From: Ichthyophis bannanicus
Taxonomy: Eukaryota > Chordata > Amphibia > Gymnophiona > Ichthyophiidae
Assembly: GCA_033557465.1 (NCBI GenBank)
Contig: JAWIIG010000037.1
Span: 496,001 to 560,000, forward strand
Direction: 5' to 3'
DNA: 64,000 nt
Shown: in pieces, positions 54,363-63,289 of the stretch
Layout: the number at the start of each line of letters is the position of its first letter
How positions within the stretch are numbered: position 1 is the first letter of the stretch
Notes under the pieces: generated by a model
Database searches by the model: none
What the model was told of the DNA's origin: nothing
What the model saw: the letters and a program-made list of their open reading frames with translations, nothing else
Program-made: the position numbers and the translations under genes

Positions 54363-56204
54363 TCAAAGGCCCTGTGGAGGCTGAGCCTGCTGGGCCAGCT
54401 GAGGCCTAGCAGTCTTTGCTTTCTTCTGTTTGGGTGGTTGTTGACCTTTCCTGGCAAGCTGACCTGCAAAATGTCCCTGCTGAACATAAGCAGGATAAAA
54501 TCTTTTCTTTTTAGAAAAGAATGGTTTCTTGAAGAATTTCTTTCTAGCAGGATCAGCAGTGGACTTGGATAATCTATCCAAGGTGGAATTTTCAGCATCC
54601 ATTTCATTGGCCTTTTCCTGCCAATCTTTACCAAACAGGTTCTCACCAGTACAAGGGATATTTCCTAATTTGTCTTGTACCCAGAGCTCTAGATCAGATG
54701 CCTGGAGCCAACCAATTCTACGTGCACCTATGGCAATAGCCGAGATTCTGCTTATGTACTCAAAGCAGTCAAAGGCTGCACGGTTGGAAAATTTAGAAAC
54801 ATCTTGGGCATGTTTGACCAGAGTGAGAAAATCCTGTCTTCTATCCTCAGGAAGGATAGGACTTAAAGCCTCTAAATCATCTGTGACCTCCTTCAGGAAC
54901 ATTCCCATGTAGAAACTATAGGAACTGATCCTGGCAGAAAGCATGGAAGCTTGGAAGACCCGACGTCCAAAAGCATCCAGGGTTCTGCACTCTCGTCCTG
55001 GAGGATTAGAGGCATGCCTCTTTGCACTCTTGATCTTTCTCATAGCTGATTCCACTACAACAGAGTGGTGAGGAAGCTGAGTCTTATGGAACCCAGGACA
55101 AGGAGGGACTCGATACATAGTATCGAGCCTGCGAGAATGAAAGGTGGTAAAAGGTGTCTCCCACATCCTTAACATGAGAGCATATAAAATCTCATGAATG
55201 GGCAAGGTAGCTGCCTCCTTAGGAGTTTTGGGATATTGTAGAATTTCCAACTCCTTGGCCGTTGGCTCTGTTTCAGGGGCCACAGTAATGGACAGGCCCC
55301 GAGCCACCTCCCTGATAAAATCCTGTAAGGAAATATCCTCTAGAGGAGACATCCTGCGTTTAGGGGAGGAGGGCTCCTCTGGGAGAAGCATCGCTGCATC
55401 GACAGAACTGTCAGAATCCTCAGATTCTTCTGAGGACTCGAAGTACCGTCTGTCCGGATGCTCTTGGAGAGCCCGATACCCGTACCGACCAAAGTCGGTA
55501 CCGGGAGTAACCGGTACCGGGGTATTGGTACCGGAGGTCATCGGATGACTGGGTACCGGCAAAGCAGACACCGATGCTGATGTCGATGCTATCGGTACCG
55601 GTACCGGGGCCGGTACCTGTGGAATTGTCTGTCGCGGTTCCAAGGGCGTCGATGTCGCAAGGAAAGCCGACAGACTGCGCTCCATAGCCAGAACTCTCTG
55701 GTCTATTGACGCTGCCAATGCCTGGATGTCGGTACCGGAGGAGACCGCTGGTAACCCAGAGCATGGCACCAGTAGTTCTGCCGAGGTCGAGGCCTCGAGA
55801 ACATCCTGGAACCCCAATAATGCTTTGGAAGCTGAAGCCTCCCGCCGGGGTAATTTTGCAGGTGCAGAATCCTCGAGGGCAACGCCAGAAGCATCTTGAT
55901 GTTTAGAAGGAGATGTACCCTTTGAGGACCGGCTGGACTTATGTTTAGTTACCTGAGATCCACGGGAGGAAGAAGCAGCCCTGGAAGACGTCGATGCCAC
56001 CAAAGCTACATCAGAGGGAAACAGGGTACTGAGCTTAGCAGCTCGGTTCTGCCGACCTCTTTTAGACATCATGGCACAGGACGTACAATCCGTGATGGAG
56101 TGGTCAGGACCTAAACATTTTAGAAACCATTCATGGGTGTCGGTGACGGAAATGGTACCGCCACACTTGGTGCACTTTTTGAAACCTGAGGCAGATTTCT
56201 CCAT
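54363..56204 (-). CDS. DIRS gag-like protein, intact (613 residues)
   Basis: The frame is uninterrupted from the ATG at 56,204 (MEKSASGFKKCTKCGG). Residues 11-45 hold a Cys/His cluster (CTKC, HEWFLKCLGPDH, CTSC); one cysteine present in copy B (HEWCLKC) is phenylalanine here. A basic Ser-rich segment follows (about 60-105), then the Ser/Val/Pro linker (about 190-235) and an acidic part RRYFESSEESEDSDSS. The conserved C-terminal region has RRLDTMYRVPPCPGFHKTQ, RTLDAFGRRVFQASML, AIAIGARRIGWLQASDL and CTGENLFGKDWQEKA, and the tail is Lys/Gln/Ala-rich. It is the only DIRS gene in the window without a break. Gag identity rests on position; its activity is unknown. Confidence 0.9.
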   Translation of the reverse strand: MEKSASGFKKCTKCGGTISVTDTHEWFLKCLGPDHSITDCTSCAMMSKRGRQNRAAKLSTLFPSDVALVASTSSRAASSSRGSQVTKHKSSRSSKGTSPSKHQDASGVALEDSAPAKLPRREASASKALLGFQDVLEASTSAELLVPCSGLPAVSSGTDIQALAASIDQRVLAMERSLSAFLATSTPLEPRQTIPQVPAPVPVPIASTSASVSALPVPSHPMTSGTNTPVPVTPGTDFGRYGYRALQEHPDRRYFESSEESEDSDSSVDAAMLLPEEPSSPKRRMSPLEDISLQDFIREVARGLSITVAPETEPTAKELEILQYPKTPKEAATLPIHEILYALMLRMWETPFTTFHSRRLDTMYRVPPCPGFHKTQLPHHSVVVESAMRKIKSAKRHASNPPGRECRTLDAFGRRVFQASMLSARISSYSFYMGMFLKEVTDDLEALSPILPEDRRQDFLTLVKHAQDVSKFSNRAAFDCFEYISRISAIAIGARRIGWLQASDLELWVQDKLGNIPCTGENLFGKDWQEKANEMDAENSTLDRLSKSTADPARKKFFKKPFFSKKKRFYPAYVQQGHFAGQLARKGQQPPKQKKAKTARPQLAQQAQPPQGL

Positions 56205-56430
56205 GGTAAGGAAAACCTTTTGGGCCTAAGGCCCAAAAAGGCGCATACACCTGAAGAAAAAGAAAAAAAGAGAATATATATATATTTTTTTTTTTTTGAC
56301 AGAAATAAGAAGAAAAAACCGGCGGTACCGGTAAAGCATCAAGGAAGGCAGACCACAAAAAAGAAAGAAAGAAAAAATAATTCTTCTGTGGTGACAGGAA
56401 CACGACCTGCTGGCTCTGCGGAAAAAGAAG

Positions 56431-56597
56431 AACTGGAGAGAGGCAGTTGGGAAAGGCGGGAAGGCAGCACACAGGCACTGTGGGATGCTCCCAAAAGCCT
56501 TCTAATTGGACGCTGGGGAGCGTTCCCGCGCAGGCTCCGTCGGTACCGACGATACCCATATGTGATGACTACATTCCTGCTTGTTCCTGGAGATAAC
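56431..56597 (-). repeat. 5' terminal repeat of DIRS A
   Basis: AACTGGAGAGAGGCAGTTGG (56,431) to CCCATATGTG (about 56,564) is the inverse of the left terminal repeat, and the outer 40 bp to CTGGAGATAAC are complementary to the internal region at 51,261-51,303. Leader sequence with a T-run (56,285-56,298) lies between it and gag. Confidence 0.9.
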
Positions 56598-56619
56598 AAT
56601 TTCCCCAGGCAATACTTCT

Positions 56620-58000
56620 GGAAGTCCCCAAACCTCAGGGACTTCTGATGACGGGAGCGAGGAGAACATGATACATAGGAGGAAGGGCCATGCTTCACAG
56701 ACCCTTTAAGTCTATCCTCTAGACGACAATCAGGTTTGGATGCTCCCAGTTCCTTGACCAGCTTCTCCAAGTCCTCTCTAAACATGAATTTCCCCTTGAA
56801 AGGGAGTCCAGATAAACAAGACTTCAACACCATGTCTACTGCTCAATGACAAAGCCACAGCTAGCCTTGTGCCACCATAGAAAAGGCAATGGCCACCAAG
56901 CAGACTAAATCATATATGGCACCCACCAAGAAAGCCGCTGCTGACTCCAGATACATTGAAGAGTCATCCTGCAGATATGATTGGATCCAATAAAGTAGGG
57001 CATGAGCCATAAGCCCTTCACAAACTTCCATTTGGAGAATAAGAGAAGCAGCCAAAAACTGTCTCTTTAGAGAGGCCTCGACCTTGCAATCCCCCTTTAT
57101 GGGTTGCACCACCTTCCACTAGAATGGTAGTAACAGACGCATCCAGTGATAATCGCATCCAGGCATCAAGGTCCTCCTGAAGGAGAGTGTACAGCCCACT
57201 CAAAACCCTGTCTCCTTTCAATGGGGGAACAGGCAAGTCCCAGTCTGTGCATATCCTGGAGGGTTTTCTGACCTCCCAGCAAGAGGGGGTGCAATTGCCG
57301 ACCCTGCTCTGCAGACACAGTATCCAATAGATACAGAGCAGAACAAACATGCTCAATCAACGGTGCCAGTTCCTCTTTCCAAAACAAAAGAATAATAAGA
57401 GAATCATCCTGATTTTCTGGTACCTGAGGCTCATCCTCTTCACCCATGGAGTAACCGTCTCACTTCCTGGATCTCAAAGCAGGATTTCTATCATAGCTCA
57501 TCAAAATTCCCCGAATTCATCCATTTTCTTGGGGTGCTTCTGTGGGACGGTGCCAGTAGGGTTCTGCCTGCCCCCAAAAAGGGGCTGCCTTCCGAGCAAG
57601 AGAAAGAGGGCCCCAAGGCCAATGGGTTTGAACTGCCATGCCAGAAGGACCATGCCTTAAGAGTAGAGTAGCAGCCTAATGGTTAGAGCAGCAACCTAAT
57701 AACTGTTTCTACTTGTGGTCTTGGGTAAGTTACTAAGCCCTCCACTGCCCCAGTACAAACTTAGATTGTAAGCTCTCTGGGGACAGGGAAATACCTATGT
57801 ACTTGAATGTAATTTGCCTTGAACTACCACTGGAAAGGCATGACTAAATGTTAATAAATAAAATAAAATAAAAAAATTAATGCCTGCTGAAGAAAGGAGA
57901 ATAATTCTGGGCAGGATTGGCCAGAGACTGAACTCTCCATCAGCCTTGGCCATACCCCTAGCAGGAGGAAGACTGGATGCTGGGGAAGCTCTAGTGGACT
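56620..58000 (-). pseudogene. DIRS-II gag-like remnant
   Basis: On the minus strand broken frames read, from right to left, PENQDDSLIILLFWKEELAP (about 57,400), LPVPPLKGDRVLSGLYTLLQ (57,210), MRLSLDASVTTILVEGG, and near the end GLPFKGKFMFREDLEKLVKE and LGASKPDCRLEDR (about 56,800-56,700). They differ from gag of copies A-D. I assign them to DIRS-II because they abut DIRS A on the side opposite the DIRS-II RT. The assignment is by position and by general gag-like character only. Confidence 0.5.
57662..57873 (+). mobile_element. tRNA-related CORE-SINE with an L2-type 3' tail
   Basis: The start (AGTAGCAGCCTAATGGTTAG, then AGCAG) resembles a tRNA-derived A-box region. The middle GGTCTTGGGTAAGTTACTAAG resembles the MIR/CORE block, and CAAACTTAGATTGTAAGCTC follows. 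The 3' end has stem TGCCTT (57,815-57,820) / AAGGCA (57,835-57,840) and a TAAATAAAATAAAA tail, matching L2 tails in form. The B box is degraded. SINEs with L2-like tails are mobilised by L2 LINEs. Confidence 0.75.
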
Positions 58001-58640
58001 GAGCTCAAACAGAGAAGCAGAGGGATCCTAAGCAGGGGTTTTGTCTCTCTCTTCAGCCGCCCCATCACCGCCTGCAAAATCAAAGAGGTAGAAGAGGAGT
58101 CCATGTTTACCAACTGCAAGGTATACACCTCAAAGGTGAGCAGAAGCCTCTATGCCAAAAGGCAGAGTGAATACAGCAAGACAGCGTCTTCCCCCAGAAA
58201 ACATGTATCTACTGCAAGCAGAGTAGTTCCCTGAAGCACATCTTTCAACCAAGGCTGATAGGTCATGCTTATAGCGTACACATCCGAGACACAGAGCACG
58301 GTGGAAATAGTAACTAGATAATTCGCTTACAGTGCGTGAAAGTGGTGTGCAGATACCATGCATGTCGACATGCATAGACATCACACATGTTGCTGTGCTC
58401 AAATAGTATGCTTACAAACGCAAACAGGAGGGTGTGGGTTAACGCAAAATCGTATGCCAGAACCCAAAGTGCAAAGCAGAAACCAGTGGGAAAGAACTGC
58501 AATCACCAAAGAGTCTGCTCCCATATCCAGCCACTGCTCACTAAGCAGCTAAAGTCGGGGGCCCCCACAGAGAAGTTCAAATAAGTTCAAGCAAGTAGAG
58601 AAGCATAGATTCGTAGGAGAAAACAGAACTTAGATATGAT
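58001..58640. other. Unassigned stretch between DIRS-II gag and an L1 remnant
   Basis: No long coherent frame is present. It may hold the DIRS-II gag start, but I cannot align it. A 14-bp near-palindrome ATGCATGTCGACATGCAT lies at about 58,358-58,375. Confidence 0.4.
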
Positions 58641-58642
58641 AC

Positions 58643-59890
58643 TCACCCCCAGGGAGCCCAGGCAGCAACAGTGCTCAATCCACCCTTCTTCTTAGTGGCA
58701 TACATAACTTTAAGAATGATCCTAGAGGGTCTTTTCTCCAAAAACAGGTTCCTCTGGAGGCTCTTCAACACCAATTGGGGGATCAAAATAGGCAGTGACT
58801 GGAATAGATATAAGTCTAGGGAGCACATTCATTTTGAGAATTACCATCCTCCCCAACCACAAAATATCCCCTTTACCTCATCTCCCCAAATCTTTCTCAA
58901 GTGCAGAAATAACAGAATAGTTCACTCCAAAGATTTGCCTAGGATTCCTAGTTATATTTACCTTAAATATTTTATAGAATGTTTTGCCCACTTAAATGGA
59001 TATTGCTCCTGTAGCCTTTCTACTTGCCCCCTTCTCCAATCAGTCTTATCCGTATTTAATTTAAGATCAGAAATTGCCCTGTAGCATCAGAATTCATGGA
59101 GCAGCACCAGGAGGGAGATCAGAGGTCTAGCTACAAACAGCACATCATCAGCAAAAAGCAATGTCTTGTGAATTAACACCTCCGTTCAGCTCCACCCCCA
59201 AAATATCATGTTGCACCCTGACTCTTTACGCTAAACATAAGAACATAAGATATGCCATACTGGGTCAGACCAAGGTCCATCAAGCCAGCATTCTGTTTCC
59301 AACAGTGGCCAATCTAGGTCATATGTACCTAGCAGTTTCCCCAAGGGACTCCATTACTAATGCAAAAAGCAATGGTGAAAGTGGGCAGCCCTTCCTCATC
59401 CCTCTTCCTAACTGGAAGGACGCTGTATAACTTCCACTAATCTTAACTGAGGTCTAAGGAACTATATATAATGCTTTAATCCACTCTAGCTATTTAGGCC
59501 CTAACTCTACTTAATTTAAAACCACAAACATGAATTTGCAATGCACACAGTCAAATGTTTTTTCTGGGTCACCACCAATAACATCAATCCTAGCTTTTCT
59601 TTCCTGGTTGCCCACACCAAATAGATAATCCGCTTTATACAATCTGCCATCTACCTTTCGCTGTACAAAATCCATCCGATCCAGGTGAATCAAGCCGGGC
59701 GAAGTCTTCCCAGCCTACTAGCCAAATGTTTTGCTTTTACATCATTATTTAAGAGAGAGAGGTCTTTACAACTCACATCTCACTGGGTCGGCTAAAACTT
59801 CTTCCAAAATCTGCATCGCGGTCCATTTACCAGCCCTGGATGCCACTGTATCTCTGCACTGAGCTCCTTACTGAAAGGATGGGTAAACCT
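58643..59890 (-). pseudogene. L1-type ORF2 remnant (third L1 family)
   Basis: From right to left the minus strand reads fragments of RT: HLDRMDFVQRKVDGRLYKAD, EKTFDCVHCKFM (DAEKAFDRVEW-type palm block, about 59,550), a degraded GxRxGCPLSP block (59,390), LLFADDVLFVARPLISL with FADD kept (about 59,130), and YPFKWAKHSIKYL. Further left SLDLYLFQSLPILIPQLVLK and IILKVMYATKKKGGLS (58,700-58,800) belong to the region after RT. A CR1 3' end (59,234-59,345) is inserted. No ORF1, tail or duplication was found. Confidence 0.8.
59234..59345 (-). mobile_element. CR1 LINE 3' terminal fragment
   Basis: The plus strand reads TAAGAACATAAGATATGCCA, ACTGGGTCAGACCAAGGTCC and CAACAGTGGCCAATCTAGGT, the reverse complement of the CR1 end at 12,345-12,475. 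It lies within the L1 remnant. Confidence 0.9.
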
Positions 59891-59989
59891 AAACGACTGC
59901 CCGCAAATGCCTCCGGGTGAAGACTTCCTTCCCCTGCAGTGATCACCAATCTAGTGCTGTTCCCCAGATCACTTACAATCAAGGGCTGC

Positions 59990-60110
59990 TCCTCAGATCT
60001 CCGGTTGAAGAAACTGCCCCTGCACCTTCAAGCAAGCCTGCTCCTCCGATCACTGTTGAAGAAACTGCTCCTGCACCTTGAAGCTGGCTCCTCCGATCTC
60101 ATTCGGAATC
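59990..60110 (+). repeat. Two-copy tandem repeat of about 50 bp
   Basis: GTTGAAGAAACTGCCCCTGC with CTTCAAGC...TGCTCCTCCGATC (60,004-60,050) is repeated as GTTGAAGAAACTGCTCCTGC with CTTGAAGC...GGCTCCTCCGATC (60,053-60,100). It is probably part of the 5' region of the mobile element whose L2-like 3' end lies at 60,250-60,355. Confidence 0.7.
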
Positions 60111-60249
60111 AGCAATCGCTGGCTGAGGGCAACGTGACAGACACGGCATGTATAAAAACAGCGGCACACTCTCCTGCCAAAATCGGAACAGCTGAATTGT
60201 GTGCAGCTGAGCTGCTATTGTTCTGGTAGGAAGATACACCACCGAGGGT

Positions 60250-60355
60250 CCCCATCTACCTAACTGAATATAGCTACTAGTTATCTGTACATAAGTTCAA
60301 TGTCAACCGTCTTGACCATAGTGAAAGGTGGCATATAAACCTTGCTAAATAAATT
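60250..60355 (+). mobile_element. L2-type 3' end
   Basis: AAGTTCAATGTCAACCGTCT, CCATAGTGAAAGGTGGCATA and TAAATAAATT match the tail of the L2 copies. The stem is decayed. The sequence to its left (59,891-60,249) may be the body of a SINE or truncated LINE, but I cannot name it. Confidence 0.6.
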
Positions 60356-60885
60356 CCTTCTATCAATGGCAGATTTCAGCTCTTTCCAAAGGTTCTGAAT
60401 TAAATCGAGATCAGAACTCACAGCTGGCCAGTTTAAAACAGCCCATATTTTTCTTTTTAACCATTCTTTTGTATTTTAGGATGTATGTTTTGGGTCATTC
60501 TCTTGCTGGAGGACCAATGAACTTCAACTCAGATCTACTTTTCTGTCACTGGGTAGCACATGTCATTCCAAAATACCTTGGTAGACTTCTAACTTCATGA
60601 TTCATTTAATATGGTCCAGGCCTCCAGCTCCTGAGACTGCAAAACAGCCCCACAACATTATGGAACCTAACTGTAGAAACATTATGGAATTTAACTGTAG
60701 AAAAGGTGTTTTTTTTCCTTATAAGCTTCATTTCTTTGCCTGTAAATATATCGCTGTCTGCACTGCCAAAGAGCTCAAATTTGATTACATCACAGAATAT
60801 TTTCCCAGAAGGACTGTGGTTTCTCAAGGTGGGTTTGGGCAACATGCCTGGTAACATGTCTGTCTGGTGCAAATATAGTGGGGTC
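60356..60885 (-). pseudogene. Tc1/mariner transposase remnant
   Basis: The minus strand reads FELFG and FTGKEMKLIRKKNTF, then VVLWGCFAVSGAGGLDHIK, IMKLEVYQGILE, LQQENDPKHTS (the DPKHT block, second catalytic Asp region) and WLKRKIWAVLNWPAVSSDLD followed by LIQNLWKELK, matching the WPSQSPDLNPIENLW block of Tc1 transposases. The last catalytic acid region is partly altered. The N-terminal DNA-binding part and the inverted repeats are absent. Several frameshifts separate the blocks. Confidence 0.85.
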
Positions 60886-60899
60886 CTCATGCGTCACCT

Positions 60900-61720
60900 A
60901 GACAAGGCGTTGGGGAGGAATCTGCTGTCTTGGTACATGTTGGTACCAATGACATAGGAAAGTGTGGGAGGGAGGTTCTGGAGGCCAAATTTAGACTTTT
61001 AGGTAGGAAGTTGAAATCCAGAACTTGCAAGGTAGCATTCTCAGAAATGCTTCCCATTCCACACGCAGGACCCAAAAGGCAGGCAGAACACCGGAATCTC
61101 AATGCGTGGATGAGACAATGGTGCAAAGAAGAAAGTTTTGGATTTATTAGGATCTGGGGGAACATTCTGGGGAAAGGCGGGTCTTTTAAGAAGGGATGAG
61201 CTCCACCTTAACCGGGATGGAACCAGGCTGCTGGCATTGAAAGAGCAGCTTTTAAACTAGCTAATAGGGGAAAGCCGACAGTTGCCCAGGAGTGCATGGT
61301 CTGGAACGATGTATCCGTGAAGGATACTAGCAAAAGACTGAAGTTAGGGCATATCGACAGAAAGGTTCCAAAAAAGACAAAAGTAACCCAAATGCCCTTA
61401 AGTACAGAACAGCCAGAACTTAAAGATTCCAAATTACCCACACCTACCGATAACCAAATTAATATGAATAAATTATGACCTCAAAAATGTTTGTATGTAA
61501 ATACTAGAAGTCTAAAAAAATCAGATGGGAGAGTTAAAATATATATCACTAAATGAGAGGTTAGATACGATTGGTAGAGATCAGGTGGAAGGGAGGACAA
61601 CCAGTGGGACACTATGATACCTGGTTACCAATTATATCGTAATGATAAGAGTAGATCAAATTAGTGGAGGGTCTGCGCTCTATGTTATAAAGGGCATTGA
61701 GTCCTAACAGGGGTTATACA
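60900..61720 (+). pseudogene. CR1 LINE (copy 1): ORF1 esterase domain and start of endonuclease
   Basis: The frame 60,930-61,199 reads MVHVGTNDIGKCGREVLEAK, MLPIPHAGPKRQAEHRNLNA and WCKEESFGFIRIWGN, then after a shift DELHLNRDGTRLLALKEQLL. HVGTND and LHLN-GT are blocks III and V of the SGNH esterase domain found in CR1 ORF1 proteins. At 61,490-61,710 decayed text resembles the CR1 endonuclease start (GDNQWDTMIPGYQLYRNDKS-like, in broken frames). The GDS block and the rest of ORF2 are missing. A second CR1 5' region follows at once. Confidence 0.75.
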
Positions 61721-62302
61721 TTTCAAATAAAGCTCTTGGGAGGTGCTGACACCTAATCTCCTGAGTTAGTGGGCGTGATAAACCTGTGAAAGAACTGAGA
61801 GCAGCTGAGGCCTGCATAAAAGGCTTCAGAGCCCTGCACTGTTGAGGCATTCCTAACAAAGGAAAGAATTTGTGGTTTTGTTTTTTTTTTTTTTTTAATT
61901 GCTAGCTCTGACTGGGAGCTCTTAAAAGGGTTTTGGTACATTTTTAAAACAAAGTTACATTCTTTTTGATGCTTTAGTTTAAAAGGAGAAATATTTTCTT
62001 TAGTGGGGTAGGTTTAAAACTCTGCCTTGGTAACTTTCTCAGTTCTTGGGAGGTACTTACATCTAACCAGGAGTTAGTTCCCTCCCTACCCCCCCAACTC
62101 CCACTCACCCCTAGTGAGCGGTCTTGCTTTATAGGGCACCAGCCCAATTAACAAAACACAGGGACTTGGAACAGCACATTTTGAATATAATTAAAGAGAT
62201 TTAACTGCTTTTTCTCTGAAAGGACAGCTGGGAAACCGGCTGGTACTTTGGTAGATCTCTCTCTTTTGCTTTAACAGATACCTAAGCTCCACGAACAGAA
62301 CA
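61721..62302 (+). other. Probable 5' untranslated region of CR1 copy 2
   Basis: The stretch lies before the coiled-coil ORF1 start. It holds two imperfect copies of a motif (TCTTGGGAGGTGCTGACACC at 61,735 and TCTTGGGAGGTACTTACATC at 62,044, each followed by CTGAGTTAGT or AGGAGTTAGT), about 310 bp apart. This could be a repeated promoter unit. A T-run (61,878-61,896) and A/T-rich sequence lie between. A CTCTCTTTTGCTTTAACAG stretch resembles a splice acceptor near 62,260-62,278. Confidence 0.5.
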
Positions 62303-63200
62303 ATGGCTGGGAAAAATCGTATCGCTAAAGCTGTTGCCCCCGTTACAGCTTTTGCCTCTGTCCAGACAGAGGTCCCAATGCCAGTCGAAGGACCGGTTCC
62401 ATGTGCAGGGTGCCTGCATGCTGAAGCTCTCAGGAAACAAGTGGAGAAACTCAGAGAGGTGGTGGCGAGGCTGAGGAGCATTCAAGACAGTGAGAAGTAC
62501 ATTGATGAGATGCTTCTTGCAGCAACCAAGCTCTCCAGCTGAGAAGAAGATGGGTGCCTAAAGAATGACGAAGGTTGGACACAAGTCACCAGGGCCTTCA
62601 GAATCACCAATCCAACTTCTCCAGCCCTTGAACTGAAGAACCATTATGCAGCCCTGGCAGCAGAGGAGGTGAAAGCATCCCTGGAAAGGGAAGAACCAGA
62701 GCTCAAGTACCCAAAGCTGCAGAATCAGTGACCACAAGGATGTGAAGGGTAGTGGTGGTTGGTGACTCTCTTCTGAGGGGTAATGAGGTATCCATACTGT
62801 CTGCCTGGTGCCAAAATCCATGAGAGTTTGCCGAGACTCATCAAGCCCACTGATTATTGCCCAATGTTGCTAATCCATGTCGGAACAAATGATACTGCCA
62901 GGAATCCCTCAGAGTATCAAAAGTGACTTCATGGCTCTGGGACAGAGGGTGAAGCAGACAGGTGCACAGGTGGTGTTCTCTTCAATCCTCCCTATTGAGG
63001 GTAAAGGCCAAGGCAGAGAGGCTCGCATCCTGGAGATGAATGAATGGTTCCGTGGATGATGTCATCGATAGCGTTTTGGTTTCCTGGACCATGGGATGCT
63101 GTTCCAAGGGTTGCAGAGCAGAGATGGAGTCCATTTGTCCAAGAAAGGTCGACGCGTCTTCAGTAGTAGACTGGCTAATCTACTGAAGAGGGCTTTAAAC
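62303..63200 (+). pseudogene. CR1 ORF1 protein (copy 2): coiled coil and SGNH esterase
   Basis: An open frame (62,303-62,542) starts MAGKNRIAKAVAPVTAF, has CAGCLHAEALRKQVEKL with a Cys-x2-Cys start and a short coiled coil (REVVARLRSIQDS), and stops at 62,542. Further right, shifted frames read VVGDSLLRGNE (block I GDS, about 62,755), HVGTND-type text at about 62,875, AQVVFSSILPIEGKG, and GVHLSKKGRRVFSSRLANLL near 63,130-63,180 (block V). This is the standard CR1 ORF1 order. Several stops and shifts make it a pseudogene. Confidence 0.8.
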
Positions 63201-63289
63201 TAGATTCCTTGGGGATGGGTGAAGAAAGCCCCCAGGTAAGTGATACATTAAATACCTTTATGGAAATGGGTAAACTGGGTAACATATAG

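Larger units (their letters stand above)
50938..56597 (-). mobile_element. DIRS retrotransposon copy A, full length, best preserved
   Basis: The 5.66-kb element has inverted terminal repeats (50,990-51,122 and 56,431-56,567), an internal complementary region (51,204-51,303), intact gag, and RT-RNase H and recombinase with few disruptions. It interrupts DIRS-II. No target-site duplication is seen, as expected of recombinase-mediated insertion. It belongs to the same subfamily as copy B. Confidence 0.92.
48058..58600 (-). mobile_element. DIRS retrotransposon of a second family (DIRS-II), old, split by DIRS A
   Basis: Pieces in element order are gag (about 58,000-56,620), a segment at 50,935-50,730, RT (50,460-49,954), recombinase remains (48,924 and below) and the 3' end with an internal complementary pair (48,058-48,520). 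DIRS A (50,938-56,597), a CR1 end (50,465-50,727) and a CORE-SINE (57,662-57,873) lie within it. Its terminal sequence is unrelated to that of copies A-F. The 5' terminal repeat was not found and the right limit is uncertain. Confidence 0.65.

Noticed and set aside
53705..54646. Minus-strand frame of 313 codons in DIRS A
   Set aside because: It overlaps gag and RT in a third frame and matches neither; the true frames are those ending at 54,363 and starting at 54,201.
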